18,058 bases of DNA from JBCDCB01 sp039182735 (GTDB lineage: Bacteria; Planctomycetota; Phycisphaerae; Phycisphaerales; UBA1924): contig JBCDCB010000051.1 in the NCBI GenBank assembly GCA_039182735.1, positions 1 to 18,058 of the forward strand. Reading direction: 5' to 3'. A program made the translations under genes and the position numbers. Each line of letters opens with the position of its first letter. Position 1 is the first letter of the stretch. Positions 1-7,840 of this stretch are shown piece by piece. Below the pieces are notes generated by a model that searched no databases, was not told the origin of the DNA, and worked only from the letters and a program-made list of their open reading frames with translations.

Positions 1-27
1 CAGATCCTTCGAGTAGGCGACCGGCAT
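1..27 (-). CDS. 5' end of a gene running off the left edge, possibly IS630-type transposase
   Basis: An ATG at 27 on the minus strand opens a frame of nine codons (MPVAYSKDL) before the window ends. It is preceded by a good purine-rich ribosome binding site (AAGGGG, five bases upstream), which is why I regard it as a real start. The pattern M-P-x-A-Y-S-x-D-L is how many IS630-family transposases begin, at the start of their N-terminal helix-turn-helix. That resemblance comes from memory and rests on nine residues, so function is a guess. If correct, the right end of an insertion sequence would lie between here and 260. I did not find a convincing terminal inverted repeat because the other end is outside the window. 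Confidence 0.35.
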
Positions 28-260
28 CCGAGCCCCTTCCCGGCCCGCTCCTTCGGGCCGAGCGTGAGAGTACGACGGCCGCTCGCGATGCGCAACCGGA
101 CACGCGCCGTGCGGCGCTACAAAGCGAAGAAAAACGCTCTAATCCGCGCCACCTGCGACATCCAAACACGTGAACAGGGCCCGCTCGCTCGAGCGGGCTC
201 TTTCTCTTCACCCCCTGTGATCAAACACACACGATCGAGAAGCCACCACAAAGCGCGCCG
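28..260. other. Intergenic region with several hairpins
   Basis: This 233-base stretch lies between the stop of the C45 hydrolase (261) and the start of the edge gene (27). No supported gene is present. It holds three perfect inverted repeats: CGGCCCG/CGGGCCG around 42-61 with a six-base loop, GCGCC/GGCGC at 104-117, and the stronger hairpin at 179-198 listed separately. The first sits just upstream of the ribosome binding site of the edge gene on the minus strand, so it could affect its expression or be part of a mobile-element end. I see no tRNA or other recognisable RNA fold. Confidence 0.5.
179..208 (+). terminator. Hairpin with T-rich tail, probable intrinsic terminator
   Basis: A perfect eight-base-pair GC-rich stem (GCCCGCTC at 179-186, GAGCGGGC at 191-198) closes a four-base loop and is followed on the plus strand by TCTTTCTCTT (199-208). 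That is the form of a rho-independent terminator reading left to right. On the minus strand the stem begins about 63 bases after the stop of the C45 gene, but what follows it there is not a T-run. So it best fits plus-strand transcription, although no plus-strand gene is visible to its left. It may still act as a 3'-end stabiliser or weak terminator for the six-gene minus-strand operon. Confidence 0.55.
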
Positions 261-1253
261 TCACGCACCCCGACGCGCCGCTCGCCCCGTGTCCGCCGGC
301 AACTCCGCACGCACCGTCTTCTCACGCACATCCGCGAGCAACACCCGCTCCCGAGATCCCGGCCACGCCAGCGTCAACACGGACGATTCCAGCTCGTAGC
401 ACGCGGCATACAGCGTGCCGCTGCCCTCGGAATACGCCGTGCGCCACAGCGGCGGCTCGCAAAACGACCCGAGCACATCATCAACGTTGCTTGCCGACCG
501 GAGCAGCGTGCGCGCGCACGCCTGCCGCTTCTCGCTCTGACTGAAGCGCGCATACGCCGCCCACTCGATCCGCCCTTGATGGTTCGCCGACGCCCGGGCA
601 CCGACGAACACCGCCTCCCGATCGGGTCCCAGGTACGCCGTCACGAAGTCGCCCGCGCGATCCGCCACCACGAACGTATACGGCATGTACACCGGCAGCC
701 GCGCGAGCGCACGCCGCGCCTGCGCCACATTCGCGCACGTCTCCAGCACATATCGGCAAACAAGGGGCGCCGCGAAGCCGTCCCCGATCGCGTCGCGCCC
801 GCCGAACGCTAGCGCGATGGCAAGACCATCCCCATTGACCCCGTCCAGCGCGCCCCACGCACAATCGCTCAGCGCGAGCACCGGCGACTTCCACGCGCTG
901 CGCAGCACGATGCCGTCGAACAGCTTCGGATGATGGTCGTACGTGCGTACGAGCACCGGACCTTGCTCCGAATCAAACACCAGCTGCGTGCACGCGCGCA
1001 TCACACGCGGCGGGTTCCACAGCGTCAGGAACCGTGCCACGTCGTCGCCGCCGCCAAACCGATCGAGCAACGATTCGAACGGCGCCACCAACTCCGGCAT
1101 GTGTGCGCGCAGCGACCTTCGGCACGCCTCGACCTCGGTCTCGTTCGCCCGCTCCATCCAACGCCGATACGCGGGCCAGTACGACGCGAACACATCGTCG
1201 AGCGTGCCTCGATCGGCCTCGTCATCCACGATACGGAACGTGATCGCTGGCAA
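261..1253 (-). CDS. C45-family NTN acyltransferase/amidohydrolase
   Basis: This 330-residue protein belongs to the C45 (isopenicillin-N acyltransferase-like, choloylglycine-hydrolase-like) NTN fold, whose members cleave or transfer amide-linked acyl groups after autoproteolytic exposure of a Cys. The likely nucleophile is Cys88 in R-A-C-T-Q, followed by the family's R-x-Y-D signature (Arg103-Asp106; an Asn is usual where Thr104 stands), D-G-V-N-G-D-G-L around 137-143, and a conserved Asn-His at 224-225. The roughly 87 residues before Cys88 match the pro-segment of family members. The end, rich in Ala and Arg, looks disordered. There is no ATG: I chose TTG at 1253, the first usual start after the upstream stop; a GTG at 1229 is an alternative. 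It follows the ATP-grasp gene in the same frame, only nine bases after its stop, so it is probably translated by coupling. Being last in the operon next to an amide ligase suggests hydrolysis of a ligase product; the substrate is unknown. Confidence 0.8.
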   Translation of the reverse strand: MPAITFRIVDDEADRGTLDDVFASYWPAYRRWMERANETEVEACRRSLRAHMPELVAPFESLLDRFGGGDDVARFLTLWNPPRVMRACTQLVFDSEQGPVLVRTYDHHPKLFDGIVLRSAWKSPVLALSDCAWGALDGVNGDGLAIALAFGGRDAIGDGFAAPLVCRYVLETCANVAQARRALARLPVYMPYTFVVADRAGDFVTAYLGPDREAVFVGARASANHQGRIEWAAYARFSQSEKRQACARTLLRSASNVDDVLGSFCEPPLWRTAYSEGSGTLYAACYELESSVLTLAWPGSRERVLLADVREKTVRAELPADTGRAARRGA

Positions 1254-1262
1254 CAGCGTGAC

Positions 1263-2816
1263 TCAGAGGAGCTTGAACGAATGGTCTTCGACGCCCACCG
1301 CTTCGAGCTCTGCCCGCGGCAGCTCCACGCCCGCGTAGTGGCTGCTGATCCCGTTGATCCACGCCCGCGCACGATCGGTGAGGCGGAACTCGTCGTCCAT
1401 GAACCGCCCCGGGCTCACGAGGATCCCGAGGTCGGCGCCCTCGTAGAAGTAGTCGCCCGCGCCGGAGATCCGCAGAAAGAACGCCCGGTTCTCGAACTGC
1501 ACCGTGCGCCGGTGCGTCTGCATGCGCACGTAGCTGGCGCTCCCGTCTTCGTGCAACTCCCAGATGCCCGACGCCGGCGCGTGCGTGATCTGCCGCACGT
1601 CCTCGCCCGTGTGCTTGATGACCATTTGCGACCATGTGTCGATGTTGTCCGGGTTCGCCCAACGCTTGTTCAGCTTCTCCGGGTCGAGCTGGTAGTTGAT
1701 GTCCATCCATTCGAGCAGGTGGAAGAGGAACAGCGGCGCGTCGGCGTGCGCGAAGCACGCGAGGTTCGTCATCGAGCTCGCGCCGGTGATGCGCGGGTTG
1801 CACTCGCCGAGGTACACCTCTTCGCTGTCGAGATCGATCAGGAAGTCGAGCTCGAAGTACCCGCGGTAGCCCTGCTCCTTGAGCTCGTCGCCGAACTTCA
1901 TCGCCGACTCGCGCGCGCGTTCACGGATCTCCGCGCTGAACGCCCCGGCGAAGACCTCGTTCCCGCACCAGCCGCCCTTGTAGGGCGTCAGCTCCTCGAA
2001 CCCGACGAGTTCGGTCATGAGCGGCCCGACGATCGTGCCGCGCTTGGTCACGCACGCCTCGAGCGCCGCACCGCGGCAGCGGATGCGCTTCATGACCTTC
2101 ACCTCGGGCGCCGAGGTCACCTCGTCGGCGCACGTCTCGAAGTCTTCCTCGCTGGACACAAAGAACGTGGTGTGCCCCGAGTCGCCGTACGCCGTCTGGA
2201 TCACCAGATCGTCGCCGAGCTTCTTGCTGAGCTTGCGCAGTTCCTTGTATGACCCGACCTTGCCGAGCACGTTCGGCACGGACTCGACGCCCGCGCGGTC
2301 GCCGATGCGCGTCGTCTCCATCTTGTCGTCGATCTGGCTGCGCAGATCGGCTGACGGGAAGCACACCTCGAGGCCCAGCTTCTCACACAGCGCCTCGGTC
2401 TTCTCGTCGAACATCAGGAACACGGCCTTGCCCCCCGGCCCGCGCTCCTTCACGAGCTCCGCGACCGACGGGTGCGCGAGCAGGTAGTTATTGATGTCTT
2501 CGATCGATTCCCACGGCTCGTGCTCGATCTCCTCGGGCACGAACACGTTCGGATGCTGCCCGTCGAAGCAATCGATCGCGTTGATGAACGTGAAGTTCCG
2601 CACCCATTCGTCCATGCCCAGCAGGTTGAACGGCGTCGCGCTCACGAAGTACACCGGCTTCGAGTTGCGGTGGAAGAACCGGCGGATATCCGACATGCCC
2701 CGCAGCGCTTTCGGACGCTTCCGCTTGGGCTGGTCTGCGCGCAGCGGCTTCGCGGAAGCGCCGCGACGCCCGCCCTTGATGGTCGCTGAAGATGCACTCG
2801 GCTTGGTCACGCCCAT
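1263..2816 (-). CDS. ATP-grasp carboxylate-amine ligase (biotin-carboxylase-like)
   Basis: This 517-residue protein has an ATP-grasp fold. ATP-grasp enzymes activate a carboxylate as acyl phosphate and join it to an amine or other nucleophile. Visible landmarks are D-D-K (163-165) at the start of the grasp domain, the glycine-rich loop G-D-S-G-H-T-T (211-217), M-K-R-I-R (242-246), and the metal-binding pair in F-E-L-D-F (321-325) and E-C-N-P-R (338-342). Biotin-carboxylase-like naming reflects fold only: no biotin carrier or carboxyltransferase gene is near. I placed the start at ATG 2816 because GGAAAGGG stands at suitable distance; the first 40 residues are then basic and low-complexity. 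Met41 (2696) would remove that tail but has a poorer ribosome binding site. It starts four bases after the decarboxylase stop. The C-terminal 170 residues after the catalytic core are unfamiliar and may set acceptor choice. A ligase acting on the neighbouring decarboxylase's amine is an inference. Confidence 0.82.
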   Translation of the reverse strand: MGVTKPSASSATIKGGRRGASAKPLRADQPKRKRPKALRGMSDIRRFFHRNSKPVYFVSATPFNLLGMDEWVRNFTFINAIDCFDGQHPNVFVPEEIEHEPWESIEDINNYLLAHPSVAELVKERGPGGKAVFLMFDEKTEALCEKLGLEVCFPSADLRSQIDDKMETTRIGDRAGVESVPNVLGKVGSYKELRKLSKKLGDDLVIQTAYGDSGHTTFFVSSEEDFETCADEVTSAPEVKVMKRIRCRGAALEACVTKRGTIVGPLMTELVGFEELTPYKGGWCGNEVFAGAFSAEIRERARESAMKFGDELKEQGYRGYFELDFLIDLDSEEVYLGECNPRITGASSMTNLACFAHADAPLFLFHLLEWMDINYQLDPEKLNKRWANPDNIDTWSQMVIKHTGEDVRQITHAPASGIWELHEDGSASYVRMQTHRRTVQFENRAFFLRISGAGDYFYEGADLGILVSPGRFMDDEFRLTDRARAWINGISSHYAGVELPRAELEAVGVEDHSFKLL

Positions 2817-2820
2817 GACG

Positions 2821-5526
2821 TCACGCCCTTTCCACGTTCGCGCTCGCGATGCGCTGGGCCGACGCCGACTCCAACGCGCGTTCGTTGAAGACCCGCAGAC
2901 CCCGCTCTGGGTCATAGCCGTGGATCTCCTTCACGTCCAGCGCAAGCAGGTACGCGATGATCTGCTCGCTCACCACCTGCCCGGGCACGAGCACCGGAAA
3001 CCCGGGCGGGTACGGCGTGATGAACGCCGCCGACACGAACGTCTCGCCACCCCTGATCGCTTCGAGCAGCCCCCGATCGAGGGCGGCGAAGTCGATATTC
3101 CGATCGTCGTACGCGAGGAAGTACGCCCGGCGCAGATCACCCTCCGCCGTCGGCGCATCGTCCGGCTTGAACGACTCGTGAAACCTCGAAAAGTTCGGCA
3201 GGGGCGGGCCGTCGGTCAGAGAATCCACTCGCGCCGCGTGACGCGCACGCCCCGCGCTGCTCTCGAGCGAGAGCTTGTCCTTGATGTCGAGCGCGATCTC
3301 GACGAGCACGTCCACCAAGTACGCGATGTCGCCGCGTGTCGTCCCGATGTTCGGCATGAACAGCACGGTGTTCCGCGAGGTCTTGTTGATCTGGATGTCG
3401 AACTTGTCCATCAGCAGATGACGGAACGAATCGCCGTCGAGCCCCGTTTCCCCGATGTAGAGCGTCACCCGCGTCGGGTCGAGCACGAACTCGTCGTCGT
3501 GGTACGCCTCACCGAGCGGGCCCCATCCCTCATCACGGTCGTAATAGAACTCGATCCCCGACGCGCGGTGCTCCGCGGGGATCATGTCCGACGGACGCAG
3601 CACAGAGAACACGCGCGACAGGTCCGGGTGCTCGCTCACGCGCTGACGGAGCGTCATCGCGAGCCCGATGGTCTGCTCGACCATCTCGAACCCTTCGAGC
3701 TCGACCTGCCGGCGTCCGGCATCGAGCGACGCGACGATCTGATAGTTCGGCGAGGTCGAGGTATGCGTCATGAACGCTTCGTTGAACGAGTCCGACGCGT
3801 GCTGCTCGAAGTCCTCATCGAAGACATGGATCATCGAGCCTTGGCGCAGCGACGTCAGCGTCTTGTGTGTCGAGTGCGTCGCGTAGACACGGATGCGAAC
3901 GCGCTCCCGATCGACGCCGCGATCCGGCGCACCGTCCGCCCGGTACTTCGCCCGCAGGCGAGCGGCCGCGTCCATCGCCGTGCGCAGGCGGAGCGTCGGG
4001 CTGAATCGACCGTACGCGAACCACGCCTCATCCCACAGGAAGATCATGTCGGGCTTGATCGCGAGCACGCGCTCCATGACCAGCTCGGGGTCGTACGTGA
4101 TCCCGTCGAACGTACAGTTCGTCAGGATCAGCATCCGCACACGATCCAGCTTGCCCGCCTCCTTCAGATCAAGAAGCTGACGCTCGATCTCCGCCAGCGG
4201 CACCGCGCCGTACATCGAATACTGCGGCAGCGCGTACGAATCCAGGTACACCGGCATCGCACCCGCCAGCACCAACGCGTAGTGATGCGACTTGTGGCAG
4301 TCGCGATCGACGAGCACGATGTCGCCGGGCCGGATCAACGCCTGCGCCACGATCTTGTTCGCCGTCGAAGTCCCGTTGGTCACGAAGAACGTCTCGCGCG
4401 CACCGAACGCGCGCGCCGCGAGGTCCTGCGCCTTCTTGATCGGCCCGCGCGGCTGCAGCAGCGAGTCGAGCCCCCCGCTCGTCGCCGACGTCTCCGCCAT
4501 GAAGATGTTCTGACCGTAGAAATCGAGCAGATCGCGCGCCCAGTGACCGCTGCTCATCGACTTCCCACGCGCGATCGGCAGCGCATGAAACACGCCCGTC
4601 GGCTTCGCGCTGAACCGGCGCAGCGCATCGAAGAACGGCGTGTCGTACCGCGCACGCACCCACTTCAGGATGCTCAGGTGCTGCTCCATGTGCTGCTCGA
4701 GGCGATAGAACACCCGCCGAAAACTCGTCCCCAGCTTGCCCGCCACGCGATCGAGCGGCGCGTCCGTCACAAGAAACAGATCGAGCTCCGGACGCAGGCG
4801 GCGCAGCAGCCTGCCGAGCTCCGCGCTCCGCTCCAGCCCGAAGCACACCGGTAGATTCGCACGCGACATCACCTCCAGATAACGGTGCAGCGCTGGGTGC
4901 TTGTGCGTTGTGTTGAACGAGTAGTTGTAGCGCAGGAACACCGACTGAATCGTCCAGTTGAACTGCACCGCGATCACCGCGTCTTCGAGCGACGGAACCG
5001 TCACCACCTCGTAAATGAACTCGTCCGTCTCGCGCCGGCACGCACGCAGACCCGCGCGCATCTCCTCGCGGTCGTACGAATCGACCCCGTCCACCACGAG
5101 CACTTCGAAGTACGGCTTCCCGTCACGCATGGGCGGCGCCGGCTCGCCGTGCCGATGCCCCGGCAAACCCTCCTCGACCTCGCCCATCTCCCGCAGGCGG
5201 TAGACGTCGCCCACAAGCTGACGCGCAAGCTCGCGCGACTGCTGCGCGAGATCCGCGTACGCCGAACGCGCGAGCAGCCGCGACAACGCCGCCACGCGGT
5301 CGCTCCCGGGAAAGGCCCAGTACACCTCAAACTCCGCCAGCTGCTCCAGGCATTGCTGCACGAGCGCGCGCGGCTCCGCGACATCACGACCCGCGCCCGC
5401 GAACTCACGCAGCCACGACGTGCGCACCTGCAGATCGTTCCACGTATCCATCCGCAGCTGCGGCACCGTGTACGGGCCGTAACCCGCTGAATCCTCACGC
5501 TCAATCGGAACGCCGTTCGTGCTCAT
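2821..5526 (-). CDS. Orn/Lys/Arg decarboxylase family protein (fold-type-I PLP)
   Basis: This 901-residue protein belongs to the bacterial basic-amino-acid decarboxylases (AdiA, CadA/LdcC, SpeF), which use PLP to turn arginine, lysine or ornithine into agmatine, cadaverine or putrescine. A Rossmann-like wing domain spans roughly 138-260. The PLP domain runs about 300-730, with F-V-T-N-G-T-S (381-387), the cofactor aspartate in W-D-E-A-W (Asp499) and the Schiff-base lysine in A-T-H-S-T-H-K (Lys555). The C-terminal domain carries the typical P-Y-P-P-G-F-P-V-L-V-P-G stretch near 845. A-T-H-S-T-H-K resembles my memory of arginine decarboxylase AdiA more than lysine decarboxylase (E-T-Q-S-T-H-K), weak evidence for substrate. 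It is 150-190 residues longer than the E. coli enzymes, mostly through about 130 extra N-terminal residues of unknown role. Its ATG overlaps the amidohydrolase stop (ATGA, 5523-5526), implying coupled translation. The family is well supported; the reaction is not certain. Confidence 0.88.
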   Translation of the reverse strand: MSTNGVPIEREDSAGYGPYTVPQLRMDTWNDLQVRTSWLREFAGAGRDVAEPRALVQQCLEQLAEFEVYWAFPGSDRVAALSRLLARSAYADLAQQSRELARQLVGDVYRLREMGEVEEGLPGHRHGEPAPPMRDGKPYFEVLVVDGVDSYDREEMRAGLRACRRETDEFIYEVVTVPSLEDAVIAVQFNWTIQSVFLRYNYSFNTTHKHPALHRYLEVMSRANLPVCFGLERSAELGRLLRRLRPELDLFLVTDAPLDRVAGKLGTSFRRVFYRLEQHMEQHLSILKWVRARYDTPFFDALRRFSAKPTGVFHALPIARGKSMSSGHWARDLLDFYGQNIFMAETSATSGGLDSLLQPRGPIKKAQDLAARAFGARETFFVTNGTSTANKIVAQALIRPGDIVLVDRDCHKSHHYALVLAGAMPVYLDSYALPQYSMYGAVPLAEIERQLLDLKEAGKLDRVRMLILTNCTFDGITYDPELVMERVLAIKPDMIFLWDEAWFAYGRFSPTLRLRTAMDAAARLRAKYRADGAPDRGVDRERVRIRVYATHSTHKTLTSLRQGSMIHVFDEDFEQHASDSFNEAFMTHTSTSPNYQIVASLDAGRRQVELEGFEMVEQTIGLAMTLRQRVSEHPDLSRVFSVLRPSDMIPAEHRASGIEFYYDRDEGWGPLGEAYHDDEFVLDPTRVTLYIGETGLDGDSFRHLLMDKFDIQINKTSRNTVLFMPNIGTTRGDIAYLVDVLVEIALDIKDKLSLESSAGRARHAARVDSLTDGPPLPNFSRFHESFKPDDAPTAEGDLRRAYFLAYDDRNIDFAALDRGLLEAIRGGETFVSAAFITPYPPGFPVLVPGQVVSEQIIAYLLALDVKEIHGYDPERGLRVFNERALESASAQRIASANVERA

Positions 5527-6488
5527 GACTGACCCGTCGTCGGCGGCGCTGCGTGTGCCGGCGCATCAGCGTTCCCAGTGACCGCGGGCAGCACCTCCGG
5601 CGGCGCGCCGTCGCCGAACGCGATCCCCGCGCGCGACCCGCGCGCCATCTTCTCCAGCGTGCCCAGCGTGTCGAGATACGACGCCACCCCGGACGCACGG
5701 TCGTACACATCGAACTCGACTTTTCGGTCCCGGAAGCTCTTCAAGGGCTGCCCGAGGCCCTTGAGCCCCACCTCGCGCGATCGACGCACGCGGTCCAGAT
5801 CGATCTCGATCGGCAGCAGTTCCTCGTTGCTCCCGGCCTCGTACAGCACGTCGCCCGACGGCGCCACGAGGATCGAACGCCCGTTCCCGCCGTCGCCGAT
5901 CCCGTTGATATCGATTACGAAACACTGGTTCATCGCCGCCGTCGCGCGCGCAATGCTCAGCTCCACATCGCGGTCGATGCTCGGCGTCAGCGTCGGGTGC
6001 AGGATCACCTCCGCCCCCATCGCGCACAGCGTCCGCGTCGTTTCCGGGAACCACATGTCGTAGCAGATGCTCACGCCGAACCGACCGACCTCCGGCACGT
6101 CGAAGACGCAGAACTCCGTCCCCGACTCCACGCCCGTCTCGTACGGCATGAACGGGAACTGCTTGCGGTACCGCGCGATCACTTCGCCCTGCGGGCTGAT
6201 CACAGGCGACATGTTGAAGACGCCGTCGGGCGTGCTCTCGTACAGCGAACCGGGGATCAACCACACGCCGTGCTTTGCCGCCAGGCGCTGGTACCGGTGC
6301 TCGACATCGTTGGGCACCGGCAGCGCATTGCCCGTCCAGCCGCCGAAGGTCGCGAGCTCGCTCACAAGCACCATCTGCACCCACGGGTACAGGTGCATCA
6401 GCATCTCGATGCGATCGCAAATGTGATCGAGGTTCGATTGTCTGCCGGACACGTTCAACTGCAGCCCGGCGATCGCGAATGGACGCAT
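5523..6488 (-). CDS. Nitrilase-superfamily carbon-nitrogen hydrolase (amidase)
   Basis: This 321-residue protein is a nitrilase-superfamily amidohydrolase, whose members release ammonia or an amine from amides, carbamoyl amines or nitriles through a Glu-Lys-Cys triad. All three are visible: Glu44 in V-S-E-L-A-T, Lys109 in Y-R-K-Q-F-P-F, and Cys142 in S-I-C-Y-D-M-W-F-P-E; the second glutamate of the active site is probably Glu117 in P-Y-E-T-G. The last 30 residues are rich in Ala, Pro and Gly and look disordered. ATG at 6488 is preceded by AGGA and begins 13 bases after the gabT stop; its own stop overlaps the decarboxylase start. Known relatives in related pathways include N-carbamoylputrescine amidase (AguB) and 5-aminovaleramide amidase (DavA). 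No agmatine deiminase, which AguB needs, is in the window. With gabT and gabD beside it, an omega-amidase of DavA type is the more attractive guess. Confidence 0.85.
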   Translation of the reverse strand: MRPFAIAGLQLNVSGRQSNLDHICDRIEMLMHLYPWVQMVLVSELATFGGWTGNALPVPNDVEHRYQRLAAKHGVWLIPGSLYESTPDGVFNMSPVISPQGEVIARYRKQFPFMPYETGVESGTEFCVFDVPEVGRFGVSICYDMWFPETTRTLCAMGAEVILHPTLTPSIDRDVELSIARATAAMNQCFVIDINGIGDGGNGRSILVAPSGDVLYEAGSNEELLPIEIDLDRVRRSREVGLKGLGQPLKSFRDRKVEFDVYDRASGVASYLDTLGTLEKMARGSRAGIAFGDGAPPEVLPAVTGNADAPAHAAPPTTGQS

Positions 6489-6501
6489 GCGTTCCTACTT
6501 T

Positions 6502-7818
6502 CTACGAAGCGTTCTGCGCGACGCGCCCGGTGACGCTCATCAGCGCACGCTCCATGATGTCCAGCCCACGCGTGAGCTGCTCATCGGTGATCACGATCGG
6601 CGCCAGCACGCGGATCACGTTGCCGTGCACCCCCGCGGAAATCGCGAGCAGCCCCTGCTCCCGGCACCCGGCGATCACCCGCGCGACCAGATCCTTCGCT
6701 GGGCGCGACGGATCGCCCCGCTCACAGAACTCGATCGCCATCATCGCGCCGAGCCCGCGCACGTCGGATACCTCTTCGAAGTCGTTCGCCCACGCCTCGA
6801 ACCGTGCGCGGATCATCTCGCCGCAGCGCACCGCGCGCGCATTCAAGTCGAGCTCCTCCATCCGCTTCAGCGTCGCGAGCGACGCGGCGCACGCCACCGG
6901 GTTCCCGCCGTACGTCCCGCCCAGCGTGCCGGGCGTGGCCTTGTCCATGAACTCGCTCTTCCCGATGACGCACGAGATCGGCAGGCCCCCGCCCATCGAC
7001 TTCGCCCACGGCGAGATGTCCGGGTACACCCCGTAGTGCTCGTACGCGCCCCACGCGCCGGTGCGCGCGAACCCCGTCTGCACCTCGTCGATGATCAGCG
7101 CGATCCCGAACTCGTCGCACACCGCGCGCAGCCCTTGCACATAGGCCTTCGGCGCGACCTGGAACCCGCCCTCGCCCTGCACCATCTCGATGATGATCGC
7201 CGCGACGTCGCTCGCCGCGACCGTGTCGATCAACGCGGCGCGAAGACGCGCGAGCTCCCGCTCCACGACCTCCGCCTCGCTCGGGCCGCCCCGCCTGACG
7301 GCCGGGTACGGCAAGCGGTACACCTCCGGCGCGAACGGGCCGCAGTTCACCTTGTAAGAAATCTTTGAGGTCAGCGTCGTCGCCAGCAGTGTGCGCCCGT
7401 GGAACCCGCCGGTAAAGCAGATCACCGCGTCACGGCCCGTCGCCTGCCGCGCGATCTTGATCGAGTTCTCCACCGCCTCCGCGCCGCTGTTCACGAGCAT
7501 CGCCTTCGTGCCCGACCCCCCGTGCGGGAAGAGTTCGACCAGCTTCTCGCACAGCGCGACATACGGCTCGTACGTCGCCACATGGATGCACGTGTGCTGG
7601 AGCTTGCCGGCCTGCGCGCGGATCGCCTCCACCACCGCCGGATCTGAGTGCCCGACATTCATCACGCCGATGCCGCCGGCGAAGTCGATGAACTCGCGCC
7701 CCTCGACGTCCGTGATGATCGCGCCCGCCGCGTGCGCCGCTGTCATCTCCGACAGCATCCCCACACCCGCGGAAACCACCCGCTTCCGACGCTCGATCAG
7801 GTCCGCACCGCTCGTCAT
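6502..7818 (-). CDS. gabT: 4-aminobutyrate (or 5-aminovalerate) aminotransferase
   Basis: This 438-residue class-III PLP aminotransferase moves the terminal amino group of an omega-amino acid to 2-oxoglutarate, giving a semialdehyde and glutamate. Features in order: the F-A-G-G-I-G-V-M-N-V-G-H motif (46-57), the phosphate-binding N-S-G-A-E-A-V-E-N (110-118), F-H-G-R-T (139-143), the cofactor aspartate in I-I-D-E-V-Q-T-G-F (Asp244), and the Schiff-base lysine in W-A-K-S-M-G-G-G-L-P (Lys273). Length and motifs match GabT of E. coli, and the same family contains DavT (5-aminovalerate), PuuE and ornithine aminotransferases, so exact substrate is open. The ATG at 7818 has GGAG upstream and lies 22 bases after the gabD stop, which supports a common transcript. 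The adjacent succinate-semialdehyde dehydrogenase would oxidise its product. Confidence 0.88.
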   Translation of the reverse strand: MTSGADLIERRKRVVSAGVGMLSEMTAAHAAGAIITDVEGREFIDFAGGIGVMNVGHSDPAVVEAIRAQAGKLQHTCIHVATYEPYVALCEKLVELFPHGGSGTKAMLVNSGAEAVENSIKIARQATGRDAVICFTGGFHGRTLLATTLTSKISYKVNCGPFAPEVYRLPYPAVRRGGPSEAEVVERELARLRAALIDTVAASDVAAIIIEMVQGEGGFQVAPKAYVQGLRAVCDEFGIALIIDEVQTGFARTGAWGAYEHYGVYPDISPWAKSMGGGLPISCVIGKSEFMDKATPGTLGGTYGGNPVACAASLATLKRMEELDLNARAVRCGEMIRARFEAWANDFEEVSDVRGLGAMMAIEFCERGDPSRPAKDLVARVIAGCREQGLLAISAGVHGNVIRVLAPIVITDEQLTRGLDIMERALMSVTGRVAQNAS

Positions 7819-7840
7819 GTCCCTGCTCCAACGCGGCGGG

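Noticed and set aside
64..399. Plus-strand open frame of 111 codons at the left end
   Set aside because: It is Arg/Ser-rich, overlaps the 3' end of the C45 gene, and runs through the terminator hairpin; no ribosome binding site of note.
930..2252. Plus-strand open frame of 440 codons
   Set aside because: It is antisense to the ATP-grasp and C45 genes and has no family features.
1263..2816. True biotin carboxylase
   Set aside because: The fold is shared, but there is no biotin carrier or carboxyltransferase nearby, and the sequence around the glycine-rich loop differs from the usual biotin carboxylase pattern.
2491..4854. Plus-strand open frame of 787 codons
   Set aside because: It is antisense to the decarboxylase and ATP-grasp genes, Arg-rich, without motifs; the minus-strand genes are unmistakable.
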